A DNA stretch of 64,000 nucleotides from assembly GCA_030704615.1 (NCBI GenBank), contig CM060734.1, positions 11,220,001-11,284,000 of the forward strand, given 5' to 3'. Origin of the DNA: Takakia lepidozioides. Taxonomy: Eukaryota; Streptophyta; Takakiopsida; Takakiales; Takakiaceae. Made by a program: the position numbers and the translations under genes. The stretch's first letter is position 1; every line of letters begins with the position of its first letter. This document shows, one piece after another, positions 11,694 through 22,657 of the stretch. The notes beneath the pieces are model-generated. The model saw nothing but the letters and a program-made list of their open reading frames with translations. It did no database searches and was not told the DNA's origin.

Positions 11694-12014
11694 TCATTCA
11701 TCCACTGGATCCAATGGGCAGCCCTCCCCATCAAAAACATGGCGGTTCAGCCGACTCTTATCCTTCTTCAGAACACCACAATACTTGCAAATGTAAAGAT
11801 CCGTCTGATTCCCTTTACCCTTCCTAGCAGCCCTCAAATCCATAGCCGCCTCTGCCAGCATTTCATCCCACTCATCCGGAGTATACCAGTAAGGTATACT
11901 CTCTTCCTTTCTGTTAACATGCAAAAAAAGTCTCATTCCAGGTACAGGTTGACAAGGAGGACTCACAAGCGGCCTATTCAGAGCCATATTGAACCTAAAC
12001 AACAACGCACACAA
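11694..12014 (-). CDS. Small zinc-finger-like ORF inside copy E
   Basis: Open frame of 106 codons containing CKYCGVLKKDKSRLNRHVF followed by DGEGC, a C-x2-C-x12-H arrangement like one C2H2/C2HC finger, plus an acidic stretch (YWYTPDEWDEMLAEAAMDL). It may be one exon of a larger gene. No counterpart was seen in copies A or B. The finger pattern is clear; expression and function are not. Confidence 0.35.
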   Translation of the reverse strand: MCALLFRFNMALNRPLVSPPCQPVPGMRLFLHVNRKEESIPYWYTPDEWDEMLAEAAMDLRAARKGKGNQTDLYICKYCGVLKKDKSRLNRHVFDGEGCPLDPVDE

Positions 12015-13175
12015 ACAAATAGCCTAGCGTTGAAGGGGAACAAACCACAAATGAATGAGATTGAGAGGAAGAGCGAGAAAATGAAAAGGAGCAAGAAAAA
12101 ATAAGAGGGGATCGGTGGAAGTGGGCGGGAGAAGAAAGTGCGGATGTCACGGGGAGTGGAGGCTATTGAAGACACGTCGCCAATTGTCCACGCGGCACTT
12201 GGAAAGGTTAGTATGATGATTCGATGGCGGGGTGTGGCACGAAGAACGACGCGACTATTCATATACTTCCCGCTCCCCGAAGCGACACCACCGATAGGGG
12301 AGCGCTAACAGGGGAGCGCCCGAAACTAATTGTATATATACTCTATATTTATGTATATATATATACTACACGTCATGCATCCACGTCATAATGCAGTTAA
12401 ACCACTTTACTACACATCATAGCCACGTCTTGTCCACGTTGCATCCAAGTCGCATCCACGTCATACTGTAGTTAAATCACTTTACTACACATCATCATCC
12501 TCTGTCCCCACTGTTTTACTGTCACATTTGACTGTCAGAACCTGGCACCTCGGTTTAAGTGCTTGACTGAAATGACTTGACCATTGTCACTACCTGTCAA
12601 AGCAGTTTGACTACAGTAAAAGTGTCACAAACAACTCAAAAAACAGTCAACCACAGAGTCGAAAAACCCACTTCTTGTTGTAGTGAAGAGATCATGTCGA
12701 TGTTCTTCAATGGCAAGCCATCACAAACACCACCAATATTTATCTTTCACAGGTTGGCGGCCTGCTATCATCTCAATGGATTTGACCCAATTCCAAGTTG
12801 GTTCCGACATTCCCGGTGCCTAGTGTTCCTTCTAGAGATTTACGCATGGAATTGCAGCCTTTACGGTCATTTTGCCATCAGTGGCTTCGAGGTGGAGTTG
12901 AAGATGCAATTGCTCGAGGTGAGGTGGTTCCTGATTTGGTGCAAGACATTGTAAGGGGCCCTTCTCAATTCGCTCTCTCATACACTTCAATTTGCTGATC
13001 CCCCCATTTGCACCCTTGCAGTTTCCCCCCCTGCAATGATCATAATCGATCCCCCTGCTCTTCCCGTCCTTGTTGTTGATGTTGCTTCACTTGCTGCTGT
13101 GTCTGCTGCTCCCTGACGAGCCCTGGACGTGCGAAGACAGGGTGACGGCATACTAGCTAGGAGGGGTCGAGGTGT
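12015..13175. other. Unassigned; AT-rich tract and short open frame
   Basis: TATA-rich low-complexity sequence lies at about 12330-12365. CACGTC-rich DNA occurs at 12368-12480. A 66-codon frame at 12798-12998 (WLRGGVEDAIARGEVVPDLVQ) looks exon-like but is not recognised. Confidence 0.3.
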
Positions 13176-13179
13176 GTAG

Positions 13180-13400
13180 CGGAATGGTTTGGGCTCAAGA
13201 ACCACCCACCCGACTACAGGGGATCCGTGGCGTGCTAGTGGCGGTGTGTACACTATAATTAATTCTACCGGCAAAGAAGCGTTTAAGTTCTCATTCACAG
13301 GGCAAGGTTGCATTCTTAAGTCTTGTAGTCTGTTTATGTGTTTCAGTCTTGTATTTGCCTTCCAAGTCTTATTTATTTACTAATTCCTACTAGCCTAAAC
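13180..13400. repeat. Diverged LTR-like repeat, copy 1
   Basis: Shares TTGGGCTCAAGAACC with CCCACCC, a TCACRGGGC segment, and CTTCCAAGTCTT followed by TTATT, in the same order as 26983-27200. It is probably the remnant of an LTR or other interspersed repeat; the ends are not defined. Confidence 0.4.
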
Positions 13401-14590
13401 CCCCGAGACGCTAATAACCGGGACATGTTTCCTTTATCCCTTCACAAAGCACCTGCCGAGCTTAGGGAGGAAGAGGGGAACCTCTTCCCACTACCCCTCC
13501 AATTTCCTTGGTGGTTGGGGTCAATCCACCTCTCAGGAATGGCAAATTTCCCTTTTAACTTCCAAATTCTGGTGTAAAAGGGGTCAATTCAAATCAAAGT
13601 CCCTTATGATTATTTATCCTTAAAATTTAATACTTCAAACAAATGGCCAAAAACTAATAAAAATTAAAAAAAATCCCTTGGATAGGGAATCTCCCCTGGA
13701 TCCCAAAGATCTGAAAATGACCTGCAGGGGAGCCAGGGAACGGCGTAAGTCAGAAGAAGCTTGAGACAAAAGAAAGATAGAGGCAAAGAAGGAGGATGCA
13801 GAGAACGAGCAGAGTCAAATGCTCTAGGTGGAGAAACGAGAGAAAATCCTGCAACTATCAAAATTGAAGCTCATTTGGCTTTCTTCGTAGTTTTTCAAGT
13901 GTATGCAATTGAGGTCAGTGTCATCAGCATCCCCCAAATGGGCTCACAATCTTGGGGGTGGGGGGTCCGCTATCCACTGTCAATTTTGCGAGGTGCACTC
14001 CGTTCCGAGCCAAGCAGCTAAGGTGCTCATGACTCTGTCCCAACGTAAGAGGTCCCCGCACCATACACGTGAGAACTGTGCTTACCTTACCTCTACCCCT
14101 CTTGTTGCTATCTCCCTGCCCCTCTATACTACCACATCCGCAATGATATGAATCAGCTTGTAAGGTCTGAGAATAAATTATACTGGGACAAGTTATACAA
14201 GCAAAAGAAGTCAAAAGTAGGGAAGCTGCAGGAACTCAAAATGTGAGGGGGCCATTCGGGCCTAGCTCTTTTTCCGAAGGAAAAGGGAAAAGGGCCCAAC
14301 AATTTGTAGGACAACTCAAGTGAGTCAAATCGACCAGGGGAAACAAGGGATCCGGTCGTGAAGGTGGCCTTGTTTCCCACAGTATGGGAATCCCTTCGAT
14401 AACTGAGACTGAAATTTTAAAATGTCACAACACCATCTCACCCGGAAGTTGGTGGATATCATGTGGACGATTAGACAATGTTGATAATGAGAACAAATAT
14501 TCGTTGGCCCTTCACCGTCTGAACAAGCCTTCCAATTGTCAGCCGAGGACTACAAAGGGTGCAGTCGTGACTTCGACGTGTATGATGCAG
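13401..14590. other. Unassigned sequence upstream of copy E methyltransferase
   Basis: No recognisable gene. Methyltransferase exons 1 to 6 should lie here if copy E were complete, but no similarity to copy A was seen before 14591, so the 5' half is lost or replaced. Confidence 0.35.
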
Positions 14591-16029
14591 GTGAGCACTG
14601 GTCCCTCATTCGTATGCCGTATTCAAAAAACCTTTGTCGCTGACATGGTCATCCTTGACATCCCCGACAGCTAGCCTGTCCCCGACGTTCCTCCAAAGGG
14701 AAAGACTCCACCCTGGAACAGATTCGATGAGAACTACTGGAGTTGGGTATTCGGGTTCTGCAATAATTTCCTTTCAGATGTAGGAACGCTTTTGCTCTTC
14801 CAGTCATGTGACAAGGATAGTCGTCGGGGACTAGCATCATACCTGAAGTCGTCTGGGTTTGAAGTTCTGAGGACATGGAATTGTGTGAGCATCCTCTACC
14901 TTCTGAAAGGTGGTTGCCCTGGACAGCTGGTATGGCACCGCCCTCCTCAGTACTGTCTCCCAATGTCTTCTCCTTATTTCTGCTGGCTTGCTCTACCACC
15001 ATCTGTGATGATCGACACCGATCATCACAAATACATTCCATTGTAGTTTTCATTTGCAGTCCATGTTTTGTTCCTTCCTGCGCCAGACTTCCTCCAATAT
15101 TTCCATGTCTCACCCCTACCTTGCATCTTTGCTAGACTAGGTTGTTTGAGGCAATCTGCCTGAGGAGGATTCGCACCTCAAAAACACCATCCTCCATCCG
15201 CAACTTTGAAATTTCCGACCAGGGGTGTTTCATCAACCCCCCTTTTGAACCGCATGTGGATGACATGCTCTACAACTTCATGCACTCCAGTCAGACTATC
15301 AAAAGACCAAATGGGTTTCCATGGAGAGGTGCAAGGGAGAGAACCCCAGCGTTCATGCAGACGCTCTTGGAGTCATGCAGCGACCATTCTGCAAGGGTGG
15401 TCGACCTCACACTATCCACAGGTTCGTTGGTTCAATACTGTTCCCATTTTTGGTCTTCCAGTTTGCATCCGCTTTTGCATCTTGTACAACCTTCTTGAGG
15501 GTAGGTGCGACTTATCGTGTTTGCAAGGCAGGCGGGAGAAGCCTTTTTGGCATGGAGGGCGACACCGAACTATTCAAGAGTGTCCTCCTCCCTCTTGTGT
15601 CTGGCTCTACGTCTGGCACACAGACTGAACAGATTCAAATCAGAAATGATGAGGATCCCGAGGATAAGCAGGTCGACAACGACTTTTCATGTGAGTAAGT
15701 CCTAAACCCACTTTGGGTGCCATGTTCAATTTCTCAGACATCAAATTTACAGTAATAACTTTTTTCTTGCTGTGCCTTGCAGAAAAGGCAGCGATGGATC
15801 TTCAGGAGAAACCCCCATTTGTGGCGAGACAGTTTTTGACAGCCCCCTTTCCACTTTTGTGCTTCCTGTGTATGCCGAAGCAATGGCACTTCAAATGGCC
15901 GAGGCTCTATTCCTTGACTTTTTATTGCCCGATCGCAGGTGTAGCCATCGTAGATCCGGAGTTCTTAAATTCTTGGACTTGGATGCAGAGGATGCGGGGA
16001 TACATTGTACTGACTCTGAGTCAGACTGA
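14591..16029 (+). pseudogene. 3' half of ParB/methyltransferase gene, copy E (motifs IV and I)
   Basis: Four exons by GT-AG sites: 14591-14929, 15136-15421, 15505-15690 and 15783-16029. The first encodes VADMVILDIPDS, FCNNFLSDVGTLLLFQS and LKSSGFEVLRTWNCV, colinear with copy A exon 7, with an in-frame stop right after DIPDS. The second ends VVDLTLSTG. Splicing to the third gives TG-ATYRVCKAGGRSLFGMEGD, a good match to the DPFxGxGTT..A...GR..xGxE signature of N6/N4 methyltransferases. The last exon has VLPVYAEAMA and ends CTDSESD. This copy provides the best evidence that the family is a methyltransferase and that motif I follows motif IV. Confidence 0.75.
15004..15029. repeat. Single palindrome, C/E family, in an intron
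   Basis: Arm TGTGATGATCGA, centre CA, then CCGATCATCACA, with one mismatch. It lies in the intron between methyltransferase exons at 14929 and 15136. Same family as 21546-21799. Confidence 0.8.
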
Positions 16030-16145
16030 ACTTCGCATTTTTAATGTTCTGTTTTCATCCTCTTCGGAAAAGATTGAATTCCCTTACTTCATTGCAGTTG
16101 TTCCGGCAGAAAAGAAAATGAAACAAACAATCCACTCATATTCAA

Positions 16146-16345
16146 ATGTCAATCTTCATGAATCCATCCCACAAACCCCACACACTCATGTCATATCCAT
16201 TGTGCATTGATTTACTGTGTATTCATGCATCCTCCATTCATGAATGTTTTCCATTATTCAACATCCATTGTACATTCATCCATTGTACTCTCATCCATCC
16301 CACATTCATCCATCTGCTTGCATTGTTCGCACTCATCCATCTGTT
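16146..16345. repeat. CATCCA-type subterminal repeats, right side of copy E
   Basis: Irregular array of TTCATCCA, CTCATCCA and CATTCATCC units, complementary to the array at 10895-10990. Confidence 0.6.
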
Positions 16346-16394
16346 GCTTTCATGTGGGAATGACCACGTCCTTTTATTATTTCGTCCAACTTGT

Positions 16395-16524
16395 TTCCGC
16401 GGTTGAGGGTGCTCTTCCACGGAAATACACTCTGCTTCTTCCTTGGCGCGCGTTGATGCGGCGTTTAAGCTCGATGACATGGAGTGAGCCCGGTGACGTG
16501 GCGTGAGCGCAGCTGCGCTCACGT
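16395..16524. repeat. Right terminus of copy E
   Basis: GTGACGTGGC and the perfect 20-base palindrome GTGAGCGCAGCTGCGCTCAC at 16503-16522. It matches the left end near 10627 in its GTGAGCGCAGC half. Sequence to the right is Ty3/gypsy reverse transcriptase. Confidence 0.6.
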
Positions 16525-16530
16525 CGAGGC

Positions 16531-18961
16531 ATCCCTGCTTCTGGAACACCCTTTTGAGGTGCTCCAGGTGGTCCTCCTTTGTTTTCGAGTACACCAAGAT
16601 GTCGTCGATGTACATGATCACAAAGTCATCCAACCACTCCTGGAAAAGACTGTTCATTAACGTGCTAAAGATTGCCGGCGCGCTGGTAAGCCCAAAAGGC
16701 ATCACCAAAAATTTGTACGAACCATACCTTGTCCTGCACGCAGTCTTTTCCTCATCTCCTTCCGCTACCCGAATTTGGTGATAGCCTGAGCGCAAATCGA
16801 TCCGGCTGAAATACTTCGCGTCTGCCAACCAATCAAAGAGGTCGTCAACTCTTGGCAAAGGGTACCGGTTTTTGATAGTCACCTTGTTTAGAGCCCTGTA
16901 ATCGACACACATCCGCAGCGTCCCATCTTTCTTGTCTGCGAATAGCACCGGGCTCCATAAGGTGACTTTCTTGGCCGGATGTATCCCTTTGCCATGAGGT
17001 CCTTGAGCTGCTCCGTCAGCTCCACCAATTCCCTGTGGCTCAACCGGTAGGGCGCCTTGGCAGGCGGCTCCGTTAATCCCGGTATCACCTTGATCTTATG
17101 GTCGACCCCTCTTCACGGTGGCAAGCCACTTGGTAAATCCTCCGGCATCACATCTTGGTATTTCTTCAAGATTTCCTTGATCCAATCTGGGCTCGGCTCC
17201 TTATCGACTTCTTCGCCCACCTGCCTCACATAAAGCAAAAACTCGGGTTCATGTGGCTCCCGCACGGCGCATTCCTTCATCGACAGCATGTTTATTTGCC
17301 CTCCCACTCGGTTGGGCGTTTCCGCTACCCGCAAAACTTTGTTACCGTTCCCACACGACAGCGTGACCAACCTCTTGCGGCCATCTATGACCACGCCAAA
17401 TTTGCTCAAGAAGGACATCCCCAAAATGAGATCCACTCCATCGATCTTGTAAATCGTGAAATTCTCACGTCCCTCCCAACTCCCCAGCTGAAGAGGGACA
17501 TCGAACGCCACCCTCGTCGCCAGTTGTGGTTCTCCCTTGGCAGAACGCACTTCAATAGAGGCCCCCACGTCACTTGTCGGGAGCCCCAGCTTCCGTGCCG
17601 TTGCCGATGTCATGAAGGAGTACGACGCTCCTATGTCCACCAACAACGACACGTTAGTTCTAGAAATTACCCCGCTCATAAACATCAACTGACTCCATTT
17701 ACGTAAAGCTCCCGTCTCCTGATACAACTCACAAGAGTAGTTGCCTACCTTGCAAGTCTTGGCGACCACCGCCTCCACCAAGCGGCTGATGGAGTCTTCG
17801 GACAGCTCAGTGGTCGCCCGAGTCATGTTCAACTGTTGGGGCTTTGAGCACTTCTTTGCCATGTGCCCGGGCTCCCCTCAATTAAAGCACACCCCATCAA
17901 AGGCCGCCTTCTGTCTACCATAAGCTGCCGCACCTGATTTTTCTTTTGGAGCGTCGGGTGCCTCCTTGACGTGCGAAGTACCTCCCTTTGATTTCCATGC
18001 GCCATTGTCGTCACGTGGCCTATCCCACTTCTTTTCCAGTCGGGAGGAGTCACCCTCTCGCTGGACCTTCTTGTGGTTCAGCTTCATATGGCCCTGTCTT
18101 TCACCCCTAGGGACATCCGAGAAGCATTCAGCTCTTTCCATTGCCTCGTTCAAAGTCTTTGGTGGCCTCTCCTCCAACTTCCGCCTGGCCCATGGGGCCA
18201 ATCCCGCCACAAAGTTGAAGACCATTTCTGGTTCCCCCATATCTGCAACTTTGAGCAATAGCACATTGAAAGCCTAAACATATCCCGAATGTCATCCATT
18301 TGCTTCAAGTTCCTCATCTTGTCCCGGGCGAGCCAGGACGCGTTGAGGGGCACAAACTGTCTTTTCATAAGTTCCTTGAACCCACTCTAGCTCAAGGTTT
18401 CTGGGTTTGGCCCTTGGTCATGAAGACGCTTCTGCCACCATTGTTGAGCATAGCCCCTCAAATAGGTGGGAGCCACTTCCACCCGATCCTCGTCACTCAA
18501 CTTGGCCGCCCAGAAGTACTGCTCCAGCTCCAAGAGCCAGGTGTTGAGTGCCTTCCGATTTTGGACGCCCAAGGTGTCGGGTTCCTTAGGCTTCACCTTA
18601 AATTTCACCTTAGTGGAAGTGGCATTAGCCGCTCTCATCACGTCTTTTAGCGTCCCGCCAAACTGCGCCAGAAGACCTTCCCAAAAGGCTGCTGGCATTG
18701 GAGGGATCTGTTGGTCTGGCGGAGCCTTTGGGAAGTCCTCGGGCTCCGACTCCTCAAATCCCTCTTGTTCTCGAGCAGACTCACTTTCAGAAGCATAAAT
18801 TGCATCTTCCAGTTGCCGCTCCGGTGACTTTGCCCCCACCGGGCTCACTAGCTCGATCATCGATTTTTGGGCCGTTCCGCTTTTGCTTGGTCTTGCTCGA
18901 CCCCATGGTGAGGCCAATCTCAAGGACGATCGCGTACTGAACTCTAGGCTCTGATACCAAG
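16531..18961 (-). pseudogene. Ty3/gypsy retrotransposon T1, gag to reverse transcriptase, truncated
   Basis: Minus-strand internal region. Gag starts near 18905 (MGSSKTKQKRNGP) and shifts frame soon after; the capsid-like part (TWLLELEQYF, GYAQQWWQKRL) ends in a stop near 18390. The zinc knuckle near 17880 reads CFN-stop-GEPG where T2 has CFNCGEPGH. The protease motif is VDIGAS instead of VDTGAS. Reverse transcriptase has [19 protein letters not shown] and YIDDILVYS, then breaks off near 16531 at the terminus of copy E. RNase H, integrase and the other LTR are missing. It is clearly dead. Confidence 0.9.
18947..18959 (-). promoter_or_regulatory. Primer-binding site of T1 (initiator tRNA-Met type)
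   Basis: On the minus strand it reads TGGTATCAGAGCC, two bases inside the LTR end. This is the usual tRNA-iMet primer site of plant LTR elements. Confidence 0.9.
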
Positions 18962-19677
18962 TGTCGCGCACCACCCTTCGGTAAACTCCCCTTTAAGTCA
19001 TAGTTACTCGCTTTGATGCGCGCGCCTAACTCCCAAACTGGCCGTCGGGCCAACTTGGAGCTTCGGCTGCTCACCGGGGCATAACGGTCCCCCTCACACT
19101 CCCACTCGGTCCTCGACCTGTTGGGCTCAGTGATAGATGGCAGTCCGGAACAGCTCCCCACACCTTGGTCGCTTTCCGGCTCGCACGCTTACTCACTAAC
19201 TTTTGGTCACCAACGGGCTTGCACCGTTCTCGGGGTTACTACTCCCTATATATACTTCTGTAGGTGTCCGCGGGGGTTCCACAAGTAGCCTAGTCCAAAT
19301 CTGGTGAACCACCGCCTAGACCCTCGACTGTCCCTGTGATGAGTCGCGGTGAGTCTTGGCCCACCCACCACGGCCCCAACGGACCGTGGTGAGTCCCAAG
19401 ACTCCCCACGACTCCTACCACAAGGCCTCAGCCCCATGGTGAGTCCTATGCCACCCCCACTACGACTCCCTAAGCTACCACCACCCCTCGTGGAGCCCCC
19501 ACCCCCGCAACCCGGTTTGCGGGGTTCCACCTAGTGAGCGCCTCCGCCTCCTTGAGTGCCTTCGGCACTCAAGGGTGCTTCATCCCCCTTTCCTATTTGC
19601 TGCCGCTGCCCCCACCACAAGGGCAGCCCCTCTTGTGTCCCGACCCCCCCCCGCCCTCAAGGCAAAGGGCCGCGACA
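18962..19677 (-). mobile_element. 5' LTR of T1
   Basis: 716 bases bounded by the inverted ends TGTCGCG and CGCGACA, adjacent to the primer-binding site. It resembles the LTR at 41850-42579 throughout, including CCCTATATATACTTCTG (probable TATA region). Confidence 0.9.
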
Positions 19678-20142
19678 CACTCCCAGCTAGTCAGCCTCAG
19701 TCACGAACTATCCATGAGAACTCGGAGAACAGAGATGTTTATCCAACGAAGCATTGGGATAGGAGATTCAAAAGGAAACGTGCAAGCAAACTAAATTTCA
19801 CCAGAATGCGGAGCGCAGATAGGCTTCATGGGCAAGTCATAGGCTTTACAGATGTTCTTGCACCAAGGTTTGGGAGGGTGTACACTCTCACGACTGCCAG
19901 ATCTTCAGAGTAGAACCTTGCGTACAATGTTACAGTTGGCAAATTCCCTGAGTGCACATGTCCGGACTTCAATTCCATGCAGAATGCTCAAGGACCCTTT
20001 ACTCCATGCAAGCATCTGTATTTCATTTTCCTCAGCAGGCTTGACTGTCGTGGGGACTGGGATATGATACACCAGCCGTGTCTGACATTGAACGAGGTTG
20101 CCAAGTTGTTAGTGAGGGACCCAACTCCATTGTATCTGTGAT
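19678..20142 (+). pseudogene. SWIM-domain 3' end of a transposase, copy G
   Basis: Plus-strand fragment with FGRVYTLTTARSS, a stop, and then YNVTVGKFPECTCPDF and PCKHLYFIFLSRL. This matches the C-terminus of the copy A transposase, with all four SWIM ligands (CTC, CKH). It begins exactly at the LTR of T1, so T1 probably inserted into this gene. The catalytic part is absent. Confidence 0.8.
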
Positions 20143-20883
20143 CATAGTTGTTGGCTGAACTATTGTGCTTCATTTTCGAGCTATAGGGCCTCAACAAATG
20201 GCTGAATATGCTATGAGAGACATAGGCTGTGTGCATTTTCACTATTTAGGATATGGGGATCATGCAGTAATTTGCCCCTCCCAGGACATTATGTTCTCTA
20301 AGTGCTCTGCGTGGAACATCTTATGAGCAATTTTGTAGGAGTTGAAGTATTCGGCGCCGAACCTTCCTCCCATTTCCCTTAGTTTTGTTGTTGCTGTAAG
20401 GAATTGGATAACCAATTCCAGTATCAAGAGCAGTATGAAGCACACTGGAATTTGTGTAGATAATAGGCTCACGAGTGCTCATCGTCCCTCCGATGAGCCT
20501 TTTGCATGGCCTTCAGACATGGAGCAAGTTTTATTATGCCCCTTCTTTTCACACTACACAATGACTAAGAAAATAAAAATTGAGTTCGGGTGGCTGTCAC
20601 AAATTGGGCATTTGCAATCCCCTTGTGCTCCCTGCTTCTATTTGTTGTGTGTGTAGGTAATGGGGGACAGAAATGAGTTGGCAACCCATTGCCACATGAC
20701 ATCACCCCCTCCCTCCCCAAAAATGCCCCCACTGTGCAATTACTAAACTAAAGTTCTAGCCCCAAAAGGTGTATGTATCTCTTTGCAGTCAATGAACTCC
20801 TGTAGGTTCTACTCTCTCTTGGACCTAGAGTTTATGGCAAGGATAATGTAGTGGGTTTGAAAGGTTAGGAAGATTCTTACCAG
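20143..20883. other. Unassigned sequence between copies G and C
   Basis: About 740 bases with no gene recognised and no terminus-type GTGAGC repeats. Confidence 0.3.
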
Positions 20884-22390
20884 ATTAAGAAAAAAAATCT
20901 TGTTATCCCAAGTCGGTGATGGCACCCCCGAGTACCCTTTTCTCCGAGTCTCCATCATCGCCAACCATCCCTCATTGACAATCTTGATCTGCCCTGCCAA
21001 GTCCGCACGGGAAGGGTGTGGCTTGGCATCGAAAACGCATTCAATAGTGCGGGTGTACCTCCCAGTTGTCTCGTCTTTCTCTTTGTCCTTCTCCTTGTCC
21101 TTCTCTTTCTCCTTCTCTTTCTCCTTTGTCTTCCCAGGTGACTTGGCTACTCCCTCCGAAGCCTTTGCATCCTTGTCTTTCACCTTGCGGCCCCCCTTCT
21201 TGCCTTTCTGGGGAGTTGCCTGCGCGTCTGGCTCCTCGGCGGCCAATGAAGCTATGTTCCTCTGGTACTCTTCGTCGTTCAAAGGTACCAACATCTCCAC
21301 ATGGTTGTTCAAATACTTCATTTGCTGCTCTTGAAATGTCGTGTGCTCAGGATGGCAGTCGAGGTACCATCCACAGTCCCTAAAGTGGGCAGGACTCCAG
21401 TCCCTCAAGATACCAGGGGTCCGACCACATGTCCAGGTAATCTGGGATTTCACTTAGGTGTTTTCCTTCCATCAGCACATATTTAGTGTACATGCAGACG
21501 CTCAAACAAACACCATCCCCAAAACATGATATCAAAAAGCAGCGGAAAGTGATGATCGGTGGCGATCATCACTTTCACATCAGAGAGAATGCAACATGGG
21601 TGTGCAAATCCTTATGATTATCTACACTGCACAACTGGGAAATCTGATGATCGGCACCGATCATCAGGTCACTGATCAGAAACAAACTGCCTATGTTAAC
21701 AGAGGTAGGATTAAGAATGGAAACATGGATATGCAATATTCATTTGTTTGACGGGAGAAGATCAGAGCACTGGAAGTGATGATCGGTACCGACCATCACC
21801 AAACTGTTGTGTAGCAGAAAGAAAATATTAAGCTTTTCTCAACTGAGGCATGACAAAATTTCAAAGAATGTGATGGATAGGCTTTAGGTATTGCACCTGT
21901 ACACAACACGCATCATAGCCCACTCCCCTCCAACTTGACTGTCGAAATCGTTCGACCTCAATATGTTACCATCCTTGGAGAACTTGCGGAAGAAACAGTA
22001 CCGCCACGTGAGACCTTTCCACTTTCTAACGTACGCCTCCAAGGTTATCTGTGGTGGTGAGACCATCGAAATATTCAAGTCCTTCAAATTCTGCTCTAGG
22101 ACAAGAATGGCGCGTTTCTCCAGCTGCAAAGGGAACATCTATCAGAATTGCACATGACAAAGCCATAGGATAATGGATATACAATAGGCACTTCAATCCA
22201 CAAATACCTGACTCCAAAATGTGGCCTTGTGAAGCCAGTGATAAAAAACAATGTCACTTATTCCCTCGACCTTTGTGCCAGGCTGGATTGTGCTTTTTGG
22301 GAGCTGATTCAGATCCTTCACCGTCTGATCCGAGTTCCAAATCTCAAGCCATCTAACTTTTGTCTGGGGGTCGACCATGGAGAGAGCCAC
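20884..22390 (-). pseudogene. Middle part of ParB/methyltransferase gene, copy C
   Basis: Minus strand. Exons near 22390-22210 (KVRWLEIWNSDQTVKDLNQLP), 22123-21900 (LEKRAILVLEQNLKDLNISMVSPPQ..YCFFRKFSKDGNILRS) and 21495-20884 (GRYTRTIECVFDAKPHPSR, then SPTWDNKIFFLNL), colinear with copy A exons 4 to 6. Relative to A, about 25 bases are deleted near 21420, giving a frameshift. The Lys/Glu/Asp tract is expanded (KEKEKEKDKEKDKEKD). The gene ends abruptly at about 22390, and the methyltransferase motifs are missing. Confidence 0.8.
21546..21799. repeat. Three palindromes in an intron of copy C (GATC-containing arms)
   Basis: At 21546-21575 (centre TG), 21644-21667 (arm CTGATGATCGG, centre CA, perfect) and 21776-21799 (centre TA, one mismatch). 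Each arm holds a GATC. They occupy the same intron position as the seven palindromes of copy A, but the sequence is unrelated outside the central CGGYRCCG. Confidence 0.9.
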
Positions 22391-22503
22391 CAATTCCAGA
22401 ACAAGATGAGCTCATGGACGAAGACGATCAAGAGGAGCAAGATCATGAACGAGAAGCACCGATACAATCAACAGCAACAACACTGGCATTTTCTACCCTC
22501 CCA

Positions 22504-22620
22504 CTGGTTGTGGGTTCAAACCACCTTGTTGGTTGTTACAAAGGTGTCCACCTTCCTACCGGAAGGCAGTAGCCCTTCTGGGTCAAGTGACACCATAAGT
22601 TACGCTTCCTTCGGCAACGT
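22504..22620 (+). mobile_element. tRNA-derived SINE fragment
   Basis: Contains the pol III B-box-like GGTTCAAACC (22513-22522), then AAGGTGTCCACCTT, GGAAGGCAGTAGCCCTT and GACACCATAAGT, in the same order as the reverse strand of 23060-23226. The 5' A-box portion is absent. Confidence 0.65.
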
Positions 22621-22657
22621 GTCCACCTTTTTTTTTTTTCTAACCTCCCCCAAAAAC

